A stretch of DNA of 64,000 nt, from positions 96,152-160,151 of the forward strand of contig JBBDRN010000013.1 in NCBI GenBank assembly GCA_040905445.1, written 5' to 3'. The notes under the pieces are model-generated. The model saw nothing but the letters and a program-made list of their open reading frames with translations, did not search any database and had not been told where the DNA came from. Position numbers and translations under genes: made by a program. Below, piece by piece: positions 25,459 to 34,905 of the stretch. Numbering within the stretch: the first letter of the stretch is position 1; every line of letters begins with the position of its first letter. This stretch comes from SKPT01 sp040905445. GTDB taxonomy: Bacteria > Planctomycetota > Phycisphaerae > Phycisphaerales > Phycisphaeraceae.

Positions 25459-26853
25459 ATGACCGCATCACGCAGTGACGCTTTACCCGAGGTGAGTCCC
25501 GCGACGCGCGCCGGCCGATCGCTGCGTCAGCAGGCGCTGCGCGGCGCGTCGTGGATCATGTTCAGCGAACTGGCGGCGCAGGCGGTGCGGTTGGCGGGCA
25601 ACGTCGCGGCGGCGCACCTGCTGATGCCGCAGGCGTTCGGGCTGATGGGGCTCGTGACCATCGCGCGGCGGGGGCTGACCATGTTCGCCGATGTGGGCCT
25701 GAGCCCGAGCATCATCCGCAGCGATCGCGGGGAGGATCCGGCGTTTCTGCGCACGGCGTGGACAATTCAGATCATCCGCGGCGTGGTGCTTTGGCTGATC
25801 GCCTGCGCGCTGGCGTGGCCGATGGCGTTCTTCTATGGCGAGGCGATGCTGCTGGTCCTCCTGCCGGTGGCGGCGATCGTGTCGCTCATCGGCGGGTTCG
25901 ATGCGATCACGATCTTCGTGCTCAACCGCCGGCTGCAGCTTGGGCGGATCTCGCTGCTCGAGCTGACGCGACAGATCATCAACGTCGCAGTGGTGGTCAG
26001 CGTCGCGCTGATCTGGCAGAGCGTCTGGGCGCTGGTCTTCGGAGCGCTGGCGGGGGCGGTGTACCGGCTGGCGGTCAGCCACGGGATGTGGCGGTTGCCC
26101 GGCTTTCGGCATCGCCCCGGCTGGGAGCCGGCTGCGATGCGCGAGCTGCTGGGCTTTGGTGTGTGGATCTTCATGGCCACCGCGCTGACCTTCCTGGCGA
26201 CGTACGCGGACCGGCTGATCCTGGGCAAGCTGCTGACGATGGAGCTTTTCGGCGTGTTCGTCATCGCGTACGTGATGACCGAGGCGCCGCGGGCGCTGAT
26301 CAGCAAGCTGAACAACCGGGTCGTGCTGCCAGCGATCTCCAGCCGCAGGGACCTGCCGACGCCGGAACTGCGGAGGAAGATTCTCTACCATCGCGGACGA
26401 TTGCTGCGCGTGGTCGCGCTGGGGCTGGCCGGCGTGGTGTGCGTGGGGGATCAGATCATCTTCGTGCTCTACGACGAGCGGTACGTTCAGGCCGGCTGGA
26501 TGCTGCCGGTGCTGGCGATGGGGTTGTGGCCCAAGGTGCTGGGCACGACGCTTAACCCGGCGCTGCTGGCGCGCGGCAAGCCGCAGTTCAACACACTTGG
26601 CCAGTTGCTGAAGCTGATCGCGATCCTCGTCGCGCTGCCGGCGGCGTTCGGGGGCTATGGCATTGTCGGTGCGGTGGCGGTGATCGCGCTGGCCGACCTG
26701 CCGCATTACCTGACGGTCCTCGTCGCCAGCGCACGGGAGGGTCTGAGCGCGAGCACGCAGGATCTCGTGCACACGGTGCTGTTCGCCGTGGTCGTCGGGG
26801 CTTTCGTGACGGCCCGCGCGGCGATGGGGTTTGGCACGCCGTTCAGCTTCTGA
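25459..26853 (+). CDS. Wzx-type oligosaccharide flippase
   Basis: This 464-residue polytopic protein shows about 12-14 hydrophobic helices starting near ASWIMFSELAAQAVRLAGNVAAA, typical of the MATE/Wzx polysaccharide flippase superfamily. LLMPQAFGLMGLVTIARR and DVGLSPSIIRSDRGED match the conserved early cytoplasmic loops of that family. It should move lipid-linked repeat units across the inner membrane. ATG 25459 is preferred over the overlapping TTG (25456). It starts 13 bases after the preceding gene, so the two are probably co-transcribed. The flippase is one defining part of the Wzx/Wzy pathway here. Confidence 0.88.
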   Translation: MTASRSDALPEVSPATRAGRSLRQQALRGASWIMFSELAAQAVRLAGNVAAAHLLMPQAFGLMGLVTIARRGLTMFADVGLSPSIIRSDRGEDPAFLRTAWTIQIIRGVVLWLIACALAWPMAFFYGEAMLLVLLPVAAIVSLIGGFDAITIFVLNRRLQLGRISLLELTRQIINVAVVVSVALIWQSVWALVFGALAGAVYRLAVSHGMWRLPGFRHRPGWEPAAMRELLGFGVWIFMATALTFLATYADRLILGKLLTMELFGVFVIAYVMTEAPRALISKLNNRVVLPAISSRRDLPTPELRRKILYHRGRLLRVVALGLAGVVCVGDQIIFVLYDERYVQAGWMLPVLAMGLWPKVLGTTLNPALLARGKPQFNTLGQLLKLIAILVALPAAFGGYGIVGAVAVIALADLPHYLTVLVASAREGLSASTQDLVHTVLFAVVVGAFVTARAAMGFGTPFSF

Positions 26854-26967
26854 CGGCGCGGTGCGTCGGCGCCGGCCGGGTTCTCGGGGCGGAACCGCCC
26901 GCTCGCCAGTGATGCCCCCACGCCAGCGGGGCGGTGCTGGCACGGCTTTTGAACATCCACCCTCGCC

Positions 26968-28353
26968 ATGACGCCACTTGCCCACCTCGCCCTGCTCGGC
27001 TTTCCGCTGCTCGCTTTGGCGCTGTTCAGCTTCTTGCGGCCGCGGCGCGCCGTGCTCGCCGGGTACGTGCTCGGGTTTCTGCTTCTGCCCGAGGCGAGGT
27101 ACACGTTTGCCGGCCTGCCGGACTACAACAAGTTCGTCGCGATCACGGTCCCGGTCCTGCTGGGTGTGGCGCTGTTCGACCACGCCCGCTTGGCGCGGCT
27201 GCGGCTGCAGTGGTTCGATGTGCCCATCCTCGCGTGGTGCATCGTCCCGGTCCTGTCGTCGCTGGCCAACGGGCTGGGGCTGTACGACGGGATGAGCTCG
27301 GCGCTGACGCAGACGGTGGGCTGGGGGCTGCCCTACCTGATGGGGCGGCTTTACCTGACCGATGCGCGCGCGCTGCGCGAGGCCGGCGTGGCGGTGGTGC
27401 TCGGCGGCCTGCTCTACGTGCCGCTGTGCCTGTTCGAGCTGCGCATGAGCCCGCAGCTTCACAACACGCTCTACGGCTTTCACCAGCACTCCTTTGCGCA
27501 GCACACGCGCGGCGATGGATACCGGCCGATGGTGTTCCTGCAGCACGCGCTGGCGGTGTCGATGTGGATGGCGCTGGCGTCGCTTGTCGCGTTCGCGCTG
27601 TGGCACACGGGGGCGCAGCGCAAGCTGTTGGGCGTACCGATGCTCGCGGTTGCCGGCGTGCTGGCGGTCGTGACGTACCTGAGCCAGTCGACCGGCCCGA
27701 TGCTGCTGCTGCTGCTGGCGGTGGGCGTCTGTTTCGCGCTCCCCAGCCCGCTGGGGCGGATGACGCTGGCGGCGCTCATCCTGGCGGTGCCGGTGTACAT
27801 CTTCACGCGCGCGTTGGGGCTGGCGACGGGTGACTGGCTGCTGGCGATGCTGGAGCCGATCGCCCATCCGGACCGGATCGCGTCACTGGCGCAGCGGCTG
27901 GACGCGGAGAACGCGCTGCTGGGGCGGGCGATGGAACGTCCCTGGCTTGGCTGGGCCGGCTGGGGGCGGTACCGCGTCGATGCCGAGGGGCAGGAGGTGC
28001 AACTGCTCGACTCGATGTGGATCATCACGCTCGGGCGGTACGGGATCATCGGGATTGCGGCGTATGTCAGCCTGCTGCTTTTGCCGACCGTGCTGCTGTG
28101 GCGGCGTGCTCGCGCGGGGTTCGCGCGCCTGGTGGGGGCGGGGCCCGCGGTCGCCCTGACGCTCGCGAGCACGTTCTACCTGATCGACAAGATGGTCAAC
28201 GCGATGCCCAACCTGGTGATCCTCATGATTGCCGGAGGGCTGACGGGTTACCTCGCGGCCGTGCAAAACGTGCAACGGGCGGCGACGCGCCGGCGAGCGC
28301 GGGCCCCGGCGCATTCAGGCGGTCTCCCCCGCCCCGTGGCGCCGTCGCGCTAG
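26968..28353 (+). CDS. O-antigen polymerase/ligase-like membrane protein
   Basis: This 461-residue protein has about 11-12 membrane helices with a large loop near residues 155-180 (LRMSPQLHNTLYGFHQHSFAQ). A second polar loop near 310-335 contains RPWLGWAGWGRYRVDAEG, whose PWLGWG-like pattern is typical of Wzy/WaaL O-antigen polymerases and ligases. The role would be joining repeat units in the periplasm or transferring the polymer. The gene is separated from wzx by 114 bases that include GC-rich palindromes. The C-terminal tail is basic and rich in Ala, Arg and Pro. Which reaction it performs cannot be read from sequence alone. Confidence 0.82.
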   Translation: MTPLAHLALLGFPLLALALFSFLRPRRAVLAGYVLGFLLLPEARYTFAGLPDYNKFVAITVPVLLGVALFDHARLARLRLQWFDVPILAWCIVPVLSSLANGLGLYDGMSSALTQTVGWGLPYLMGRLYLTDARALREAGVAVVLGGLLYVPLCLFELRMSPQLHNTLYGFHQHSFAQHTRGDGYRPMVFLQHALAVSMWMALASLVAFALWHTGAQRKLLGVPMLAVAGVLAVVTYLSQSTGPMLLLLLAVGVCFALPSPLGRMTLAALILAVPVYIFTRALGLATGDWLLAMLEPIAHPDRIASLAQRLDAENALLGRAMERPWLGWAGWGRYRVDAEGQEVQLLDSMWIITLGRYGIIGIAAYVSLLLLPTVLLWRRARAGFARLVGAGPAVALTLASTFYLIDKMVNAMPNLVILMIAGGLTGYLAAVQNVQRAATRRRARAPAHSGGLPRPVAPSR

Positions 28354-28407
28354 GCCAGTTCGAGAAGCGGTGCCACCGCCCGGCGCTGGCCTCAAGGGAA
28401 ACCTAAG

Positions 28408-29391
28408 GTGCGACTGCTGATTGTCATCGTCAACTACCGCACGCCGGACCTGACCATCGACTGCCTGCGCAGCCTCGAGCCCGAGGTTCGGCGGCTGGCG
28501 GGCCGGGTCCACGTCGAGGTCGTCGAGGGCGGGTCGGGCGACGACTCGGCGACGCGCATCGGTGAGGCCATCGACGCGGGCGGGTATCGGCCCTGGGCGC
28601 GTCTGCGAGTGCTTGAGTGCAATCGCGGCTTCGCGGCGGGGAACAACGCCGCCATCGCGCCGGCGCTGCTGCGTCGCCAGCCGCCGGCCTATGTTTTGCT
28701 GCTCAACCCCGACACGCTGGTGCGAGAGGGCGCGTTGGCCGCGCTGGTGCGTTTCATGGACGAGCACCCGGACGTCGGCCTGGCGGGCGCCCGCATCGAG
28801 AATGCGGACGGCTCGGTGCGTCCGAGCGCGTTCCGGTTTCACGGGGTGGCGGGCGAATTCGCCAAGGCGGTGCGTCTGCGTGTCGTGGCGCGGATGCTGC
28901 ATCGTTGGGTGATCGCGCCGCCGCCGCGCGACGAGCCACACGAGGCGGAGTGGGTGTCGGGCGCGGCGATGATGGTCCGCCGGGCGGCGTTTCAGGACGT
29001 GGGGCTGCTGGATGAGCATTACTTTCTGTACTACGAGGAGCAGGATTTCGCCTGGCGGGCGCACCAGGCGGGGTGGCGCTGCTGGTATGTGCCGGCGGCG
29101 CGCGTGGTGCACCTCGTCGGGCAGAGCTCGGGCGTGACGGGGGCGCGTCGGGCGGCCAAACCGGTGCCGGACTACTGGTTCAACTCGCGCCGGCACTTTT
29201 TTTGCAAGTCCTACGGCCGCGGGTACGCGATGCTCAACGACTTCGTGTTCCTGGCCGGCTTCGCCTCGTGGCGCCTGCGTCGGCGTCTTCAGGGCAAGCC
29301 TGACCCCGACCCGCCGCGCTTCCTGCGCGATTTCATTCGACACAGCTTCGGCACAGCAAAGGGCGGGATGGCCACCGATGAGCAGCGATGA
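28408..29391 (+). CDS. GT2-family glycosyltransferase, rhamnosyltransferase-like
   Basis: This 327-residue soluble enzyme adds a sugar from a nucleotide donor. It starts at GTG with AAGGG about ten bases upstream. The family fold is shown by LIVIVNYRTPDLTIDCLRSL, FAAGNNAAIAPALLRRQ, the DxD-like LLLNPDTLV (about 99-107), the acceptor-side VSGAAMMVRRAAF, and DEHYFLYYEEQDFAWRAHQAGW (about 206-227), the pattern of WbbL-type rhamnosyl transferases. The TGA stop is followed directly by a GTG, so the next gene is tightly linked. The sugar is uncertain; rhamnose is the default guess from similarity. Confidence 0.9.
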   Translation: MRLLIVIVNYRTPDLTIDCLRSLEPEVRRLAGRVHVEVVEGGSGDDSATRIGEAIDAGGYRPWARLRVLECNRGFAAGNNAAIAPALLRRQPPAYVLLLNPDTLVREGALAALVRFMDEHPDVGLAGARIENADGSVRPSAFRFHGVAGEFAKAVRLRVVARMLHRWVIAPPPRDEPHEAEWVSGAAMMVRRAAFQDVGLLDEHYFLYYEEQDFAWRAHQAGWRCWYVPAARVVHLVGQSSGVTGARRAAKPVPDYWFNSRRHFFCKSYGRGYAMLNDFVFLAGFASWRLRRRLQGKPDPDPPRFLRDFIRHSFGTAKGGMATDEQR

Positions 29392-29405
29392 GTGCCGACG
29401 CAAGG

Positions 29406-29421
29406 CCGAACCTCCTACGGA
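29406..29421 (+). promoter_or_regulatory. 16-base leader motif shared with adk
   Basis: CCGAACCTCCTACGGA lies nine bases before ATG 29431 of the acyltransferase gene. The identical 16-mer lies seven bases before the adk start (45769-45784). It is not a Shine-Dalgarno on this strand (it is CU-rich), so it may be a translational control or protein-binding site. Confidence 0.5.
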
Positions 29422-29430
29422 ACCCTCACC

Positions 29431-30144
29431 ATGATCGCCCGATATCCCCCACCTGCTGAGACGCTGCCCCCGCTGGAGCGTGGAGACCGCAATCTCAATC
29501 CGCGGGGCATGAGCCTGCTCGCGCTGCTGGACGAGGACCGGCGCACGCAGGAGCGGGGGCTGCTGTCGCAGGGTTTCTGGGTGCTGGCCCTGCATCGCTT
29601 TGGCAACTGGCGCATGGACCGCCCGGCGCTCGTGCGCGCCCCGCTCTCGCTGATCTACAAGCTTCTCTATCCGCTGACGGAGTGCCTGTGCGGGATCAAG
29701 CTCAGCTACACGGTTCCGGTCGGGCGGCGCGTCCGCATCGAGCATTTCGGCGGGATCATCATCGGCGCGCGGGCCATCGGCGATGACTGCGTGATCCGGC
29801 AGAACACGACGCTCGGCGTCGCGCGGCGGACCGAGCGCAGCGCCAAGCCGATCATCGAAGAGCGCGTCGACATCGGGTGCGGTGTGGCGATCCTCGGCAA
29901 CGTGCGCGTCGGGCACGACAGCCTCATCGGCGCCAACGCGGTCGTCGTGAAGGATGTCCCGCCCTACGCGCTCGTCGCCGGCGTGCCCGCGCGGGTGATC
30001 CGCATGCGCGACGACATTGCCGCCACCGACGCCGACGGCCACCTGGCGGAGGACGGCGTACGCGAGGGCGCCGGTGAGTTGCGTCGACCGGCCCCGCCGA
30101 TTCATCAACCCCGCCGCTCCGGCGAGCGCGTCGGGGACCCTTAA
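29431..30144 (+). CDS. Serine-acetyltransferase-like left-handed beta-helix acyltransferase
   Basis: This 237-residue protein has a helical N-terminus and then a hexapeptide left-handed beta-helix: GRRVRIEHFGGIIIGARAIG, DDCVIRQNTTLGVA, VDIGCGVAILGNVRVGHDSLIGANAVVVKDVPPYALVAGVPARVI. That last segment is the hallmark of CysE-type and sugar O-acetyltransferases. The HFGG and GVPA motifs are intact. In a polysaccharide locus it more likely acetylates a sugar than serine. ATG 29431 is chosen because the leader motif shared with adk precedes it. GTG 29392, immediately after the previous stop, would add 13 unremarkable residues. It has a basic C-terminal extension. Confidence 0.88.
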   Translation: MIARYPPPAETLPPLERGDRNLNPRGMSLLALLDEDRRTQERGLLSQGFWVLALHRFGNWRMDRPALVRAPLSLIYKLLYPLTECLCGIKLSYTVPVGRRVRIEHFGGIIIGARAIGDDCVIRQNTTLGVARRTERSAKPIIEERVDIGCGVAILGNVRVGHDSLIGANAVVVKDVPPYALVAGVPARVIRMRDDIAATDADGHLAEDGVREGAGELRRPAPPIHQPRRSGERVGDP

Positions 30145-30190
30145 CCGAAATCCTTGCCGGACCAAACGCTCCAGGAGAGGAAGCGAAGCC

Positions 30191-31276
30191 ATGATCACGC
30201 CAGTTCATCACCGCGGCGACGCGGCCTGCGACGTCTCTGTTATCGTGCCCGTGCTCAACGAGCAGGAGAACGTCGGGCAGGTGTACGCCGAACTGACCCA
30301 CGTCATCGACGCGCAGCCGGCGCGGTACGAGATCGTCTTCGTCGACGACGGCAGCCGCGACGGCACGCTGGCGCACCTGAGGCAGATCGTCCAGCATGAC
30401 CCGCGCGTGCGTGTCGTGCAGTTCACGCGGCGTTTTGGCCAGACGGCGGCGCTGGCGGCGGGCTTCGAGCACGCCCGCGGCCGGGTGCTGGTGCCGATGG
30501 ACGGCGACGGGCAGAACGATCCGCGCGACATCCCGCGCCTCGTGGCCCGGCTGGACCAGGGCAAGGGGTGGGACATCGTCAGCGGATGGCGCAAGAGCCG
30601 GCATGACAAGCTCGTCAGCCGGCGCCTGCCGTCGGTCATCGCCAACCGGCTGATCCGGAAGATCACGTGGACGCGCGAGGTGCACGACTTCGGCTGCACG
30701 CTCAAGGCGTACCGCCGCGAGGTGATCGACGATGTGCGGCTGTACGGGGAGATGCACCGGTTCCTGCCCGCCATCTGCAAGTGGCGCGGGGCGCGCGTCA
30801 CGGAGGAGGTCGTCAACCACCGCCCGCGCACGGCGGGCGACAGCAAGTACGGCATCAACCGGACGATCAAGGTCCTGCTTGACCTGATCACCATCAAGTT
30901 TCTCGGGGACTACCTCACCAAGCCGATTTATTTCTTCGGCAAAGTGTCAATGGGCTCGGCGGGGCTGGCCTTCGCCGCGCTGACGCTCGCCATCGTCCAG
31001 AAGACGGGGCGCCTGACCGAGCACGGCGTGCCCGTGTCGCTCAACAACAACGTGCTCGTGCTGTTCGCGATGATGACGTTCATCCTGGCGATCCTGTTCG
31101 TCATGATGGGCGTGCTCTCGGAGCTGCTCGTGCGCATCTACCACGAGAGCCACGGGTTGAAGCCTTACAAGGTCCGCGACATCATCGAGCACCGCGTCCA
31201 CGAGCTGTCGCCGGCCGACGACGACGACAGGGCGGCGGCGCCGGACCCTACCGTCGTCCCGAGCACGCCCGGCTGA
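30191..31276 (+). CDS. GT2-family glycosyltransferase with two membrane helices (DPM/GtrB-like)
   Basis: This 361-residue enzyme resembles dolichyl- or undecaprenyl-phosphate sugar transferases: SVIVPVLNEQENVGQVYAEL, EIVFVDDGSRDGTLAHL, RRFGQTAALAAGFEHARG, MDGDGQNDPRDIPRL (the DxD motif) and DFGCTLKAYRREVI. A C-terminal pair of hydrophobic helices (about 255-275 and 295-320) anchors it, as in GtrB. It probably loads a sugar on the lipid carrier or acts as a membrane glycosyltransferase. Its ATG follows GGAGAGG about ten bases upstream. The gene sits 46 bases after the acyltransferase. The tail is charged (PADDDDRAAAP). Confidence 0.92.
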   Translation: MITPVHHRGDAACDVSVIVPVLNEQENVGQVYAELTHVIDAQPARYEIVFVDDGSRDGTLAHLRQIVQHDPRVRVVQFTRRFGQTAALAAGFEHARGRVLVPMDGDGQNDPRDIPRLVARLDQGKGWDIVSGWRKSRHDKLVSRRLPSVIANRLIRKITWTREVHDFGCTLKAYRREVIDDVRLYGEMHRFLPAICKWRGARVTEEVVNHRPRTAGDSKYGINRTIKVLLDLITIKFLGDYLTKPIYFFGKVSMGSAGLAFAALTLAIVQKTGRLTEHGVPVSLNNNVLVLFAMMTFILAILFVMMGVLSELLVRIYHESHGLKPYKVRDIIEHRVHELSPADDDDRAAAPDPTVVPSTPG

Positions 31277-31290
31277 TCCGGCGCAGGCCC

Positions 31291-32109
31291 ATGCACAGCC
31301 TTGTCGACGCACACGTGCATCTGCAGCCGGCGTTCAGCGTCGAGTGCTTTCTCGACAGCGCCGCGGCGAACGTCCGCGCGGCGGCGCAGCACCTGAGGCT
31401 GGACGGGCGGGTGGTCGGCTGCCTGCTGCTGGCGGACGACGCGGACTTCTCGCAGTTTCATCGGCTGCGCGACGAGGGCGCGCTGGCCGCGTGGCGCATC
31501 GAGCCGACGGGCGAACCGACGTCGCTCGAGGCCCGGCACATGGGCGACCCGCGCATGCCGACGCTGACGATCGTTGCGGGCCGGCAGGTCATCACGGCGG
31601 AGCGGCTCGAGGTGCTCGCGGTCAACACGCTGGCGCCGCTTGCCGATGGTCAGCCGTTCGAGACGGCGGTGCGGCATGTCGTCGCGGCGACGGGGCAGGC
31701 CGTCGTGCCGTGGGGCTTTGGCAAGTGGCTGGGCCCGCGTGCCCGGTTGGTACGCCACGCGATTGACACGGCTCGCGACGGCGAGCTGCGGCTGGGCGAC
31801 AACGCGCATCGCCCGACGACGATCCCCGACCCGTCGCTGTTCCGACACGCCCGCCGCCATGGCCTGCCGATCCTTCCGGGCAGCGACCCGCTTCCGCTGC
31901 CGGAGGAGGTCTGTTGCCCGGCGTGCTACGGGTTCACGGTCCCGGGCGAGCTTGATGGTGACACGCCGGGGCATGCGTTGGCATCGCGCCTGCGTGAGAT
32001 GCAGGATCAACCGCGGCCGTTCGGGCAGCGCAAGAGTCTGCTGGCGGCGATGCAGTGCCAGACGCGGTTGCGCGCGGGTGGCGCCTCACTGTTCCATCTT
32101 GCGGGGTGA
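31291..32109 (+). CDS. Amidohydrolase/PHP-like hydrolase of unknown substrate
   Basis: This 272-residue protein starts MHSLVDAHVHLQPAFS. DAHVHL is the first metal-binding motif of PHP and amidohydrolase-type enzymes. Other candidate ligands are LRLGDNAHRPTTIPDP (His and Asp) and ILPGSDPLPLPEE (Asp), but a complete site is not obvious. Cys pairs at CCPACYG could bind metal. No named subfamily was recognised. Its final GTGA overlaps the possible start region of the next gene (FAD oxidoreductase), suggesting tight coupling. A product may be processed jointly by the two enzymes. Confidence 0.65.
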   Translation: MHSLVDAHVHLQPAFSVECFLDSAAANVRAAAQHLRLDGRVVGCLLLADDADFSQFHRLRDEGALAAWRIEPTGEPTSLEARHMGDPRMPTLTIVAGRQVITAERLEVLAVNTLAPLADGQPFETAVRHVVAATGQAVVPWGFGKWLGPRARLVRHAIDTARDGELRLGDNAHRPTTIPDPSLFRHARRHGLPILPGSDPLPLPEEVCCPACYGFTVPGELDGDTPGHALASRLREMQDQPRPFGQRKSLLAAMQCQTRLRAGGASLFHLAG

Positions 32110-32117
32110 TTGATTTC

Positions 32118-33593
32118 ATGATCGAACGCAGGCCGCAACATGTCGCGGACGAGCACTTCGATGTCATCGTAATCGGTGGCGGGGTGCACGGGATCTTTAC
32201 GGCGCTGGAGGCGGCGCGGCGCGGGCTTCGGCCGGTGGTGGTCGAACGTGCCGACTTCGGCGGGGGCGCGAGCTTCAATACGCTGCGCATCCTGCACGGC
32301 GGGCTGCGCTACCTGCAGGTGATGAACCTGTCGCGTTATTTCGCGTCGCTTGCCGAGCGGCGGTGGTTTGCCCAGCACCTGCCGGACCTGATCCGGGTGA
32401 TGCCGTGCGTCATGCCGCTGCACGCGCGCGGCCTCAAGCGCTCGGCGGTGATGCGAGCGGCCCTCGCGCTGGACGGGGCGCTGTCGCAACAGCGCAATCG
32501 CGGCGTTGCATCGGGCCTGCATATCCCACAGGGGCGGGTCGTGGATCCGACGCGCGCAGTCAGCCTCTTTCCGGGCGCACGGCGGGGGCGGCTGGAGGGC
32601 GCGGCGGTCTGGCACGAGCTCGTCATGCCCGCGCCGCAGCGCGTGGTGATCGAGCTGCTGCACTGGGCGTGTGGCGTGGGTGCGGCGGCGCTCAATTACA
32701 CGCGAGTCGCCGGGCTGCGCGTGCGCGGAGGCTGCGTCGTCGGCGTCGATGTGGTCGACGAGCTCGATGGCGCGCGGTACGCGATTCACGCGAGCATCGT
32801 GGTCAACTGCGCTGGACCGGGGTGCGTGGAACTCGGAGCGAGTGACCGGGCGAGCCCCGATTGGCCGGCCGGGCCTGCGCTGGCGTTCAACGTGCTGCTC
32901 GACGTCGAGCCGCCGGCGGACGCGGCGCTGGCGGTGCAGCCGCGGCGTGCGGGGGCGCCCGTGTACTTTTTGCATCCGCTGCGCGGCCGATTGCTCGCGG
33001 GGACAGCGCACCTGCCCGCGGCGGCCGGCGGTTCGGTCGCGGCGGTGACGGAGCAGCAGGTCGGGGCGCTGGTGGCGGATCTGAACGAGGCGGTGCCGAC
33101 GTTCAAGCTCGGCATGGACCAGGTCTGCCGGGTTCACGCGGGGCTGGTGCCCGCGCGGCGGGCGGGCGAGGCGACGCCGGCGGCGCGGCCGCGTATCGTC
33201 GACCACGCCCGGCACGGCGGGCCCGCGGGGCTCGTGAGCGTCGCTGGCGTGAAGTTTACAACCGCGCGGCGGGTCGCCGAGTGCGCGCTCGATGTGGCGT
33301 GGCGGCCGCGCGGCGGCCTGCCGGGGTATCGGCCCGCTGCGGCGCGGCCAGCGTCCGCGTCCGCGCGGGGGATCGACCTCGTTGACACCGATGAGCTTTT
33401 CCGGGGCGACGACGCCGTCGTGGCACGGGCGCTGCGTGAGTTGATCGAGCATGAAGCCGTCACGCGGCTGGAAGATCTCATCGAGCGGCGGACCGACTGG
33501 GCGGTTAGCCGCGCCGGCGTGTCGGCGGTGCGGGCGCGCCTGCAGAGCCTGGGCGTCGACAAGCACGCCGCAACCTGCCAGATGCCGACATGA
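32118..33593 (+). CDS. GlpD/GlpA-like FAD-dependent oxidoreductase
   Basis: This 491-residue protein opens with an FAD-binding dinucleotide fold: FDVIVIGGGVHGIFTALEAARRG. The segment FGGGASFNTLRILHGGLRYLQ closely parallels glycerol-3-phosphate dehydrogenases, with the NSLKIIHGGLRYL-type helix. Another segment, VNCAGPGCVELG, is the usual second nucleotide-contact strand. The typical C-terminal GlpD cap is reduced, so glycerol-3-phosphate itself may not be the substrate. ATG 32118 is chosen; GTG 32106 overlaps the previous TGA. It lies between an amidohydrolase-like gene and a hypothetical gene that overlaps it by four bases (ATGA). Confidence 0.82.
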   Translation: MIERRPQHVADEHFDVIVIGGGVHGIFTALEAARRGLRPVVVERADFGGGASFNTLRILHGGLRYLQVMNLSRYFASLAERRWFAQHLPDLIRVMPCVMPLHARGLKRSAVMRAALALDGALSQQRNRGVASGLHIPQGRVVDPTRAVSLFPGARRGRLEGAAVWHELVMPAPQRVVIELLHWACGVGAAALNYTRVAGLRVRGGCVVGVDVVDELDGARYAIHASIVVNCAGPGCVELGASDRASPDWPAGPALAFNVLLDVEPPADAALAVQPRRAGAPVYFLHPLRGRLLAGTAHLPAAAGGSVAAVTEQQVGALVADLNEAVPTFKLGMDQVCRVHAGLVPARRAGEATPAARPRIVDHARHGGPAGLVSVAGVKFTTARRVAECALDVAWRPRGGLPGYRPAAARPASASARGIDLVDTDELFRGDDAVVARALRELIEHEAVTRLEDLIERRTDWAVSRAGVSAVRARLQSLGVDKHAATCQMPT

Positions 33594-34723
33594 AGCCTGA
33601 CGAGAAGTTCCACAGCCACGGCCGGTACCTCTACGCCCTGGCGCGCCAGCGGGCGCTGCGGGCGATCCTGCGTCCGCTGTGCCGGTGGCGGCCGCTCGAG
33701 GCGCCGCAGCCGGGGTACACGATCATCATCGGTTGCCCGGCGTCGATGACGAAGGTGCTGTATGCCAACCTGGCGCTGCTGATGCGCCAGCAGCGTCACC
33801 ACCTGCGGGAGGTGGTGCTGGTCCTCGACGTGCCGCGCGCCCACCGGGATGCCGGGCTCGAGCGGGATTTGACGCTGCGCTTCGGCGAGCTGTCGCTGCG
33901 GTTCGTCTATTACAGCTCGCTGCAGGCGCGCGTGCTCGACCGCATCGGCTGGGCGTGGACCTACTGCTGGTTGAGCTGGGCGCTGGGTGTCGCGGCGGTG
34001 CGCACGCGCTACGCGCTGCTGCACGATCTCGACGCGCTGCTGCTGCGGGGTGAGCTGATCGAGGAGCGATACCGCGCCATCCGCGAGCGAGGCGGCCATT
34101 TTCTCGGCCCGCGTTATTACCGGGGCAACGGTATCACGAGCGATGACGGGCTGGTGGTGACGTTCGAGATGATGTTCGACGCGGCGTGGCTGCGGGGGCA
34201 GACGCGGCCGATCGACCTGTTCAACCGCGTCTCGCGTCACCGCGGTCGGCGGATCGAGTACGACACGTTTCTGTACCCGCAGCGGCTGAGCGGGCGTAGC
34301 TCGGTGCTGCCGATCGACGCGAGCGCGATGATGCACCCCAGCCAGCTCGTCTGCCAGTTCGTGGAGCTCAACCAGCGGCGGCGGTACGTGCCGCCGACGC
34401 GCAACAACCTGCCGCTGCTGCCCTACTTTCACTACCTCGCGGGGGAGCATGACATCCTCGACGCGCACCGCGACTCGATCGACCACCCCGACGGCGACGT
34501 CGTGGAGCTGCTGGGCAAGCCGATGGACCTGTCGCGGCTGTCGTTGCGGCACGCGGCGTGGCTGGACGAGCAGGGGCGGCGCGTCGAGCACGCGCTGGTC
34601 GGGCGTACGCGGCCGGAGGTCGACCGCTACTTTCACGCGCTGCGCCGTTTTGTGGAACGGCGCGAGCAATGCGGATGCGTAGAAAACCACACGCCGCGCT
34701 CGGGCACGGCCCGAGGCGAATGA
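33590..34723 (+). CDS. Unrecognised protein of the polysaccharide locus, perhaps a glycosyltransferase
   Basis: This 377-residue protein overlaps the FAD oxidoreductase stop (ATGA). It was not matched to a family. Visible features: a basic N-terminus, a beta-alpha start YTIIIGCPASMTKVLYANLAL, then VVLVLDVPRAHRDAG and a DxD-like LLHDLDALLLRG (about 142-153), which is where GT-A enzymes bind their metal and donor. A hydrophobic stretch WAWTYCWLSWALGVAAV precedes it. VVTFEMMFDAAWLRG and LPLLPYFHYLAGEHDILD follow. No signal peptide. The position among glycosyl enzymes makes a glycosyltransferase role the leading guess. Confidence 0.55.
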   Translation: MKPDEKFHSHGRYLYALARQRALRAILRPLCRWRPLEAPQPGYTIIIGCPASMTKVLYANLALLMRQQRHHLREVVLVLDVPRAHRDAGLERDLTLRFGELSLRFVYYSSLQARVLDRIGWAWTYCWLSWALGVAAVRTRYALLHDLDALLLRGELIEERYRAIRERGGHFLGPRYYRGNGITSDDGLVVTFEMMFDAAWLRGQTRPIDLFNRVSRHRGRRIEYDTFLYPQRLSGRSSVLPIDASAMMHPSQLVCQFVELNQRRRYVPPTRNNLPLLPYFHYLAGEHDILDAHRDSIDHPDGDVVELLGKPMDLSRLSLRHAAWLDEQGRRVEHALVGRTRPEVDRYFHALRRFVERREQCGCVENHTPRSGTARGE

Positions 34724-34905
34724 TGCGGATCGGGGCTCACGCCCGGTGGCGAGGCGATCGGCGCGTCAGGGGCGGGATCCCCCGAGGCATCTACAGCATG
34801 CACACCCACTTCAACAACCCGCGCGCTGGTGCGCGGTTTGCACTCTTGCGTCACCCAACGGGCCGGCGGCAGGACGCCGGGTGGCGCGGCGATCGGGAGG
34901 ACTGC